A stretch of DNA of 64,000 nucleotides from Saussurea involucrata (Eukaryota; Streptophyta; Magnoliopsida; Asterales; Asteraceae). Shown here in pieces: positions 58,275 through 64,000 of the stretch. Both the position numbers and the translations under genes were made by a program. The notes under the pieces are model-generated. The model saw nothing but the letters and a program-made list of their open reading frames with translations. It had not been told where the DNA came from and searched no databases. The first letter of the stretch is position 1; each line of letters opens with the position of its first letter. Where the stretch lies: the NCBI GenBank assembly GCA_033807775.1, contig CM066320.1:184868784-184932783 (forward strand), in the 5' to 3' direction.

Positions 58275-59571
58275 CTAAGGCAAAGGAGGATCGACGGCCG
58301 CGTCCTCGCCAGAGGCTTCACCCTTAGAGCCTTCATCCACCACCTCTTCCTCCTCAATGTCCTTCTCGTCATCAGAGTCGAGATCTCTCGTAGAACCGAC
58401 GTCGCTCAGGTAGTAGGCAAGCTCTTCCGACGCCGAGGCGAAGGGGTTCTTCCCCGATATGTGTCGCCTCATAATCGCCGCCCGTGCAGTGAGTCAACCC
58501 AAAGCAAAGACGGACTTAGCCTTGTCCTTGAGGTCCTTCACCTCTTTTTCCAAAATCCCCACCTTGGATCTGGAGTCTTCCGCCTCTTTTTCACTCGCGG
58601 CCAAAGACCCCTTGACCTTGTCCAGCTCTTCCCTTTGGTCGGCAATCGTGGACAGAGATTGTTGTCAGCCCAGGTTTGCCGCATACTTCGCACGTCCGAC
58701 GACTTCCAGCTCTTTCAGAGCCTCTTCACGCTTCACGGCAGCGTCCGCCCTCTCCAACGCCGCATTCCCCTTCTCATGAGCAGATGAAATCCGACCTCTT
58801 ATCTTCTCCGTCTCTGCGCGCAAGGCGAGAGAAGACTGGAACGCCTATAAGACATGAGACGCCCGTTAGTAAACATACGACAAGGTTAAAACAACGATAA
58901 AATGTCTCAAGTTTTGAAAGAAAAACTTACCAAAAACGCCAGACCGGCGACATGAGATCCCGTCTCCTCGATTGGGAATCCCTCGAAACGCTCCATGAAA
59001 GAAGGAAACAAATCCGTCCCGTCCAGGACGTTGGCAGCCATAAAGTCCGACGGCAACGTAAAGTTAACCGTCGTGACCTTAACCTCTCCCATCGCCTCTC
59101 CCTTACCCTTGTCGGTCGATGAAGGGGTCGACGTGGCAGTAGGAGATTTCGCCGTTTTCACCGGTGGCGCCGAACTGACAGGTATCGCGTCGATCGCACC
59201 TGAAGACGTCTTCGACTTCGTAGGTGATGCGACCGACACCTTCGCCTTCTCAGGCGTATCGACTCTCGACGAGTCATCAGCCTTCGAAGACGGTTCCGTC
59301 GGAATGGTCGTCCTCGTCTTCTTCGGAACCACAGACTCAGTGGTCGAGGTCTTTTGCCTCTTTTCCCTGCCCTTACGGGCAAGCTCAAGCTGAGCTGCCC
59401 TCTTAGCACTGGCAGACAGCGCCTTTCCTTGATATTCTGCTGGAAACAACGAGGAAAAAAGAACATTACACAATGAACGTTAGGGAAAAGATAGAGGTCG
59501 AATAGATGTGAGTAAGACGCTTACCAGTCATCTCTTCTTCTCTAGTTGGAATTGGACCAGTCCAGTTCCAA
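58275..59571 (-). pseudogene. Element F antisense ORF (Tat aORF) with two introns
   Basis: On the strand opposite to pol, three exons read as one frame. Exon 1 (59525-about 59571) carries WNWTGPIPTREEEMT. Intron 59440-59524 (GTAAGC...TTTCCAG) joins in frame to exon 2 (58931-59439; AEYQGKALSASAKRAAQLEL, then a Ser/Thr/Pro/Lys-rich segment). Intron 58845-58930 (GTAAGT...TTATAG) joins in frame to exon 3 (58278-58844), a coiled-coil region (KEEALKELEVVGRAKY) and an acidic tail (DSDDEKDIEEEEVVDE). Two TGA codons (58675-58677 and 58494-58496) and a TAG just before exon 1 break it. An antisense ORF here is known in Tat elements; its role is unknown. The 5' exons are missing or unrecognised. Confidence 0.75.
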
Positions 59572-59674
59572 GGCAACTAAGGTAACTTTCGACACGTGTC
59601 ACGACCCTAGACATTCGACTAGCAAAATTTGAAATTCGAATTTGTACTTCTATTTTCAAATTTTGGGGGCAAAC
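59572..59674 (+). other. Element F 3' end and polypurine tract
   Basis: AAATTTTGGGGGCAAAC at 59658-59674 directly precedes the 3' LTR. Confidence 0.8.
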
Positions 59675-60515
59675 TGTTTGGGTAAAATTTCACCAGTCTC
59701 GACCACGACCAAGGTAAGGAAAACATTTATTACACTTATCCATAGCAAGGTAAATTCATGGTACTTTATTCCCCGATCAAAGGTAAAATCGAAAGTTATT
59801 CACCTCACGACACTCGACCTCGATGTCGTATAGTTCACACGACCGTCGCATGAAACCTTGCGACCTCGACCGACTAACGTATGACATTTCTGTTACTTTC
59901 ACAGTGTTTAATGCAGGAGTCAAAGACATTAGTGACCAATGGCTATAACCAACGAATGCCATTAAAACAGCAATAAAGACGACGTCCGTTACACCTGTTA
60001 CACGAGGCATTTAAGAAGTCAATTAATGCACCCGAAGACTATAAAAGCAAAGACTCCATCAACATTTCGAGACATCTGGCATCACACATAATCCTAGCAG
60101 AAATGAACTCTCAAGAACTCTCGAAGCAAAGAACTATCTCTCGAAGATTCGCTCTCGACGCACGAACATACACCCACGACACTTAGTTTTTACGCACGAC
60201 TCACCTGTTTTACATACACGAAACACTTGTTACTTTACATTTAAAGTATTTCCTTTCATTTATATTGTAATCACAGTACGCTTGACACCAGAAACATAAG
60301 GATATCGCCCCTGTTTGGCGACCATAGTGCAACGACGACTTCCATAGTCGTCCGCGGGTTTTTTCCTCGTTGAGGTTTTTCCCGCGTCACCAAAATCTCT
60401 GTCTCATTTACATTTCTGTCTTTGTCGTACGCCTTGTCGAGAGATTCCTTTCTTTAGTTGTTAAATTCCACAATCAACCTTAAGTTACCCTTTTGGACGA
60501 TTTTTGGCATTAACA
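59675..60515 (+). repeat. Element F 3' LTR
   Basis: 841 bp, pairs with 45155-46013. TSD GTCAG follows at 60516-60520. Confidence 0.95.
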
Positions 60516-60520
60516 GTCAG

Positions 60521-60624
60521 CAAGAAATGCATCTTCTTCTGCCATCTACAGAAATCAATGCCTTCAAACTTCTCAAGTTTTGTGAACTTGGAAGTCATGT
60601 CTCTAACGGATTGATCACCCGCCA
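60521..60624 (-). pseudogene. Element C gag N-terminus
   Basis: The minus strand starts at ATG 60622-60624 (MAGDQSVRDMTSKFTKLEKF) and continues in frame up to the F insertion; the same frame resumes at 45149. The start is only about 32 bases from the 5' LTR, a very short leader. Confidence 0.85.
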
Positions 60625-60656
60625 TCTCTCTTCACTATGACAAATATCTCTTACGA

Positions 60657-61277
60657 TTGTTGGGGGATTCCAGAACAATATCGAGAGAGTGATACAGAGT
60701 GACGATTATATGACTTGGATAAACGACAGAGATCCCGTGAGAGCTCGCTTTCCGTAAGAGATATTTCGACCCTATTCTGCACGGGTATCACGAAATTCTC
60801 TCGAGGATAATCTCTATGTTTCGGTGTGTATCGATTAAGGCAGCAATCGATTCATACTTATACACCTTAGAAATCGTAACCTACACCATATTGATTCAGG
60901 AAATAATATCTCATTTAATATGATTGATTGTGGACTTAATGAGGGCAGTTACAAACGTCAAAAGACTTCCAGACGTTGGCGCCAGTCTTGGTGCCAGGCA
61001 ACTGGCGCCGGCATCAGCGCCAATACACAAACAGAGCCTGGCGCCAGTCTTGGTGCCAGGCAACTGGAGCCAGCACTGGCCCCGACGCCCAGTTCACAAA
61101 ACCACTTTGTAACGTGCCAATCTTAACCATCCAACAATTCCGGGTTCTAGTTATCTTACACGAGTGTGCACTCCACACCTCCTAACCCATGTTATAGCTT
61201 AGCTAACAACCCCATTATTACCTTTGTGAATCCAATTACACAAAATGAACATGATGATTTCACTAAAATCACCAACA
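60657..61277 (-). repeat. Element C 5' LTR
   Basis: 621 bp, pairs with 32050-32730 but has two rather than three GGCGCC repeat units. TSD TGTAA follows at 61278-61282. No TGG-initiated primer site is visible next to it. Confidence 0.9.
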
Positions 61278-61282
61278 TGTAA

Positions 61283-64000
61283 TGTAACACCCTCAAAATT
61301 GGAAAGAACAACTAAATAAAATTTTCAATAAAATAACCACTTAAAAATAAAATTCCTTCTACAAACCATTCTTGAAATTACCTCAATATAAACATTATAG
61401 TTTCAACAATCAAAACCTAAGTCATTCGCCAAGACTACAAAAGGTCGGGTGTTACTCAACCCCAAAATCAAGTTGCTAATCCTAAGTGCGGAAGACTTCA
61501 CTAAGCAAGCAAATCACTTCACGAGCACACAACTAGCACTCATCTCTTCACAGTGTCGCTAGAACTATTCCCAACCTGAACCTGTTGCACATGCCGACAA
61601 ATAAAAAGGTTAGGCTAACGCCTAGTGAGTTCAAGAGTTTACATCATGATTATATAAAATCGTAAAAAGGAAAGAAACACAACTTTAATCATGGTTTCTA
61701 AAATGATTTACTTTAAACGTGAAACGACCCGTTTCCCAATAACATGCATTTTAGGTGATGGAAATACCAACATCAATCGCTTATTAAAGATATAAGCTCG
61801 AACCCAAAAACTCACCCAAAATATGAATAATGGTTTAACCCTTAAATAATGAAAATGTAGATAAAACATCATATCCTAAAACATCCGAAACGCGGATGGG
61901 GCATAATACTCAGCTCATAAATCGTGGACAACAATCCACATATATTTAAGACGTCACCGAAAACATGGATAAAAAAGAATACCCAGATAACACCTTTCGG
62001 TGACGGGGGAGACCCGCTTCCATTATATGTGACGGAACACAAAGTTAAGTCGCATAATTATGTTATTGAACTACACCTTAGATCGTGACTCTATTGTCTG
62101 CTTTGATAAGCTCCAACTTGAGTCGGACTTTAGTGCCTGCTAGCTAAGCTACACCTCAAGTCCACCACCCCATATACGGGTGGCACCACAGTATCCCCCA
62201 TTTCCTACTATGCCCAGCTACACCTCAAGGATACACGATCTCATTGTCTGTTCAGCCTCTAGTAAGTTACACCTCAAGGTCCCCAAAGAACCCACATTGC
62301 CTACTTACTAGCATTCAAGAATTGGATCCTTGACTCCTTACTTGATAACTCAAGATGTTCAACCCTCATGCACAAGTGTTAGAACATCACACCACAAACC
62401 CAAGATTCTGGAGTACAACCCAATAAGGTTCCTCTCCACGACACCGGGATACACAAATGCCAAGATGGCATACTTCCCAAAGTGAGAATACTAAGACTTT
62501 CCACCATGCAAATATGACCGACTTATATGCCTATGGATCCAATGCATTACGACCTAAAAGTATATGACTCCACTTGAACGACACACGCACTCAAAACATG
62601 CACTCTTCAAATCAAATGCAATAAATGCAACTGATGGCCAAAGCTCCACATTCAATTGTTAAAATCCAGACAAATGTCCTCAAGACTCAATAAAGTCATA
62701 AACCGAGCCATAAGCTCAACCAAAACCGATAACCGCTCATAAAAACCAAAGGATGCATTAAAACGTATGTAACCCACATTTATGCAAAATATGCTCCATA
62801 GACACGAATTACTCAACACACTCTTAAATTAAGACACGTCATTTCCAAAGTACACATCAATGAACATTTATACCAAAGGATTTACAATCGTAAGATAAAT
62901 CATTTAAAATAACAATACTTAAGATTCGTCCATCAAAATACCCAAAATACATCTTTTCTCAAATCAAAAGGTCTACAACTTCTAAAATGTTCACAAGGCC
63001 GGGAATGACCAAAATCCAATGACCCACATGTTCGTATTTTCAAAACGTACCACAACATAAATTATGCATGTTTCCAACAAAACACTAAAAGTGCATTTTT
63101 ACCAAATAATCTCCAATTATGCAATAATTATCAAAACACTTCCATTTATACTCATTCTATCAAATTACCCAAAAATCCCAAAACTGGGTGTTTTCAAGAT
63201 TTATAAAGACAAACACTTAAAATAATCAAGCCACCAAATAACTCAAAAATTGATAATTTCATGTAAACCACATAAACATTTTAAAATGAACATTTTTGGC
63301 ATGTACAACGTTTTCACAAATCAACTTGAACTCACCTTGCTAGATTTAGGCTAAATCTAGATTTTCCCTAAACTTGAGCTTCTTTGAAGAAACTTGAATC
63401 CTCAAGCCAAATCTTCCAAAAACCTAGATCCATAAGTTTTCAACCATAAATATTCACATCCAACCATAAAGAATCATTCCCAAAACATTTTTACATCAAG
63501 ATCTCAACTTATACCAAAACCCTAATTTCCATAGATAAAGATAAGAGAAGATTACCTTAACCACAACTTGAATCCACCAACCAAAGCACCTCTAGATCAC
63601 CAACAAAACACCACAAGCTCCAACTTTTCACAATGGACAAAAAGGTTAGATGAAACCCTTAGAAAACTTTGGGTGAAGAAGATGAAGTGAAAGGGTTTCA
63701 AGATTTGTTTTCCCAAAACATGGTAGATGAAGAAATCACTTGCAAATCTCGAATCTTGTGGCTAAATGGCTCAAAATCGACTTTGGGGCTTAGGGTTTTT
63801 GGTTTGGGAGAGGAAGGGATGAAGGTGGAGAAGTGGGAAATGAAAAAATGGGGTTGAAAGGGTGAAAATCGCGTTTTTATGCTCCGGGTGCCCGACGGCT
63901 AAAGTGACGTGCGAGAGTGACACAGGTGTTACTTTCGCTGGGTACTCTCGTCGTGGTCCCATGGCTCTCGGTACAAAACCGGCGAGAGTGACATGCGAGA
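61283..64000 (-). repeat. LTR, family A (right copy), runs off the window
   Basis: The minus strand ends GAGGGTGTTACA at 61283. The reverse complement of 1-1017 matches it. A TATA-like GCATAAAAAC on the minus strand at about 63872-63881, followed by a CCTAAGCCCC leader-like stretch, places the promoter near the window edge, so R-U5 is about 2.6 kb and the LTR more than 2.7 kb. Within it TACACCTCAAG recurs at least three times in 62130-62280. GCGAGAGTGAC motifs lie in the probable U3 at 63918-63998. No gene is visible; the frame 63669-63857 lacks domains. Confidence 0.7.

Larger units (their letters stand above)
45155..60515 (+). mobile_element. Tat-lineage Ty3/gypsy element F, gag/protease-deleted
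   Basis: LTRs 45155-46013 (859 bp) and 59675-60515 (841 bp), both TGTTTGGGTAAAA to GGCATTAACA, flanked by GTCAG (45150-45154 and 60516-60520). The order on the plus strand is primer site, RT-RNase H, a second RNase H, integrase, then an ORF on the minus strand, then a purine tract and LTR. A second RNase H and an antisense ORF downstream of pol are marks of the Tat lineage. Gag and protease are missing. LTR divergence is about 3 percent by eye. Element G is inserted in the second RNase H. Confidence 0.92.
32050..61277 (-). mobile_element. Copia element C (Tork-like), split by E and F
   Basis: The LTRs are 32050-32730 and 60657-61277, flanked by TGTAA (32045-32049 and 61278-61282). On the minus strand the parts read gag start (60521-60624), gag, protease, integrase C-terminus, RT and RNase H (to 33241), with E and F inserted between them. 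The LTRs differ in length by 60 bp because the left one has an extra GGCGCC repeat unit. RT motifs suggest the Tork branch. It is inactive: the integrase core is deleted and there are several stops. Confidence 0.9.

Noticed and set aside
63669..63962. Short frames near the right edge as genes
   Set aside because: They lie in the leader-like part of the family-A LTR and have no recognisable domain.

Overview
This window is plant nuclear DNA made almost wholly of nested LTR retrotransposons. I found no host gene that looks intact. The protein families (Athila and Tat Ty3/gypsy, Sirevirus-like and Tork-like Ty1/copia), initiator-Met and Asp primer sites, a tRNA-derived SINE and hAT-type remnants all indicate a flowering plant. 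The long extra ORF in two of the copia elements recalls Asteraceae repeats; that is memory, not a search result.

Left stack. Positions 1-1017 are the end of an LTR of a long-LTR family (A). Positions 1018-4926 are a decayed internal region of a minus-strand element (B). B's 5' LTR runs 4927-4955 and resumes at 24995-27085, because a complete minus-strand Athila element (4956-24989; LTRs 1597 bp each; TSD GCATG) sits in it. The Athila protease/RT boundary is split by a minus-strand Sirevirus-like copia element D (13007-20791; LTRs 282 bp each; TSD AGGGG).

Middle island, 27086-32044. This part has no LTR element. It holds a frameshifted pseudogene of unknown function split by an 864-bp hAT-type element (TSD CCTGGAAG), a fold-back element carrying a SINE with 15-bp TSDs, a candidate 1-kb TIR element, and several short tandem repeats.

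Right stack. A minus-strand copia element C (32050-61277; TSD TGTAA) was inserted at the end of another family-A LTR (61283 to the window edge). C is split twice. The first split is by E (33750-42315, plus strand, Sirevirus-like, LTRs 222 bp each, 4-bp repeat TAAT). The second is by a plus-strand Tat gypsy element F (45155-60515; TSD GTCAG). F is split in its second RNase H domain by a minus-strand Sirevirus G (47893-56101; TSD TGGCC), whose 1.3-kb LTRs look identical apart from a G-run, so G is the youngest insertion.

The elements are defective in different ways. D keeps gag and the start of protease but has lost integrase, RT and RNase H. E keeps RT-RNase H but has lost gag, protease and integrase. 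Both carry the same extra 3' ORF. F lacks gag and protease but keeps RT, two RNase H domains, integrase and an antisense ORF with two recognisable introns. C lacks the integrase core. G is nearly intact apart from a frameshift in pol. Athila has most of its domains with several stops and frameshifts. Read together, the window is a stratigraphic record of retrotransposition, not a set of cooperating host genes.
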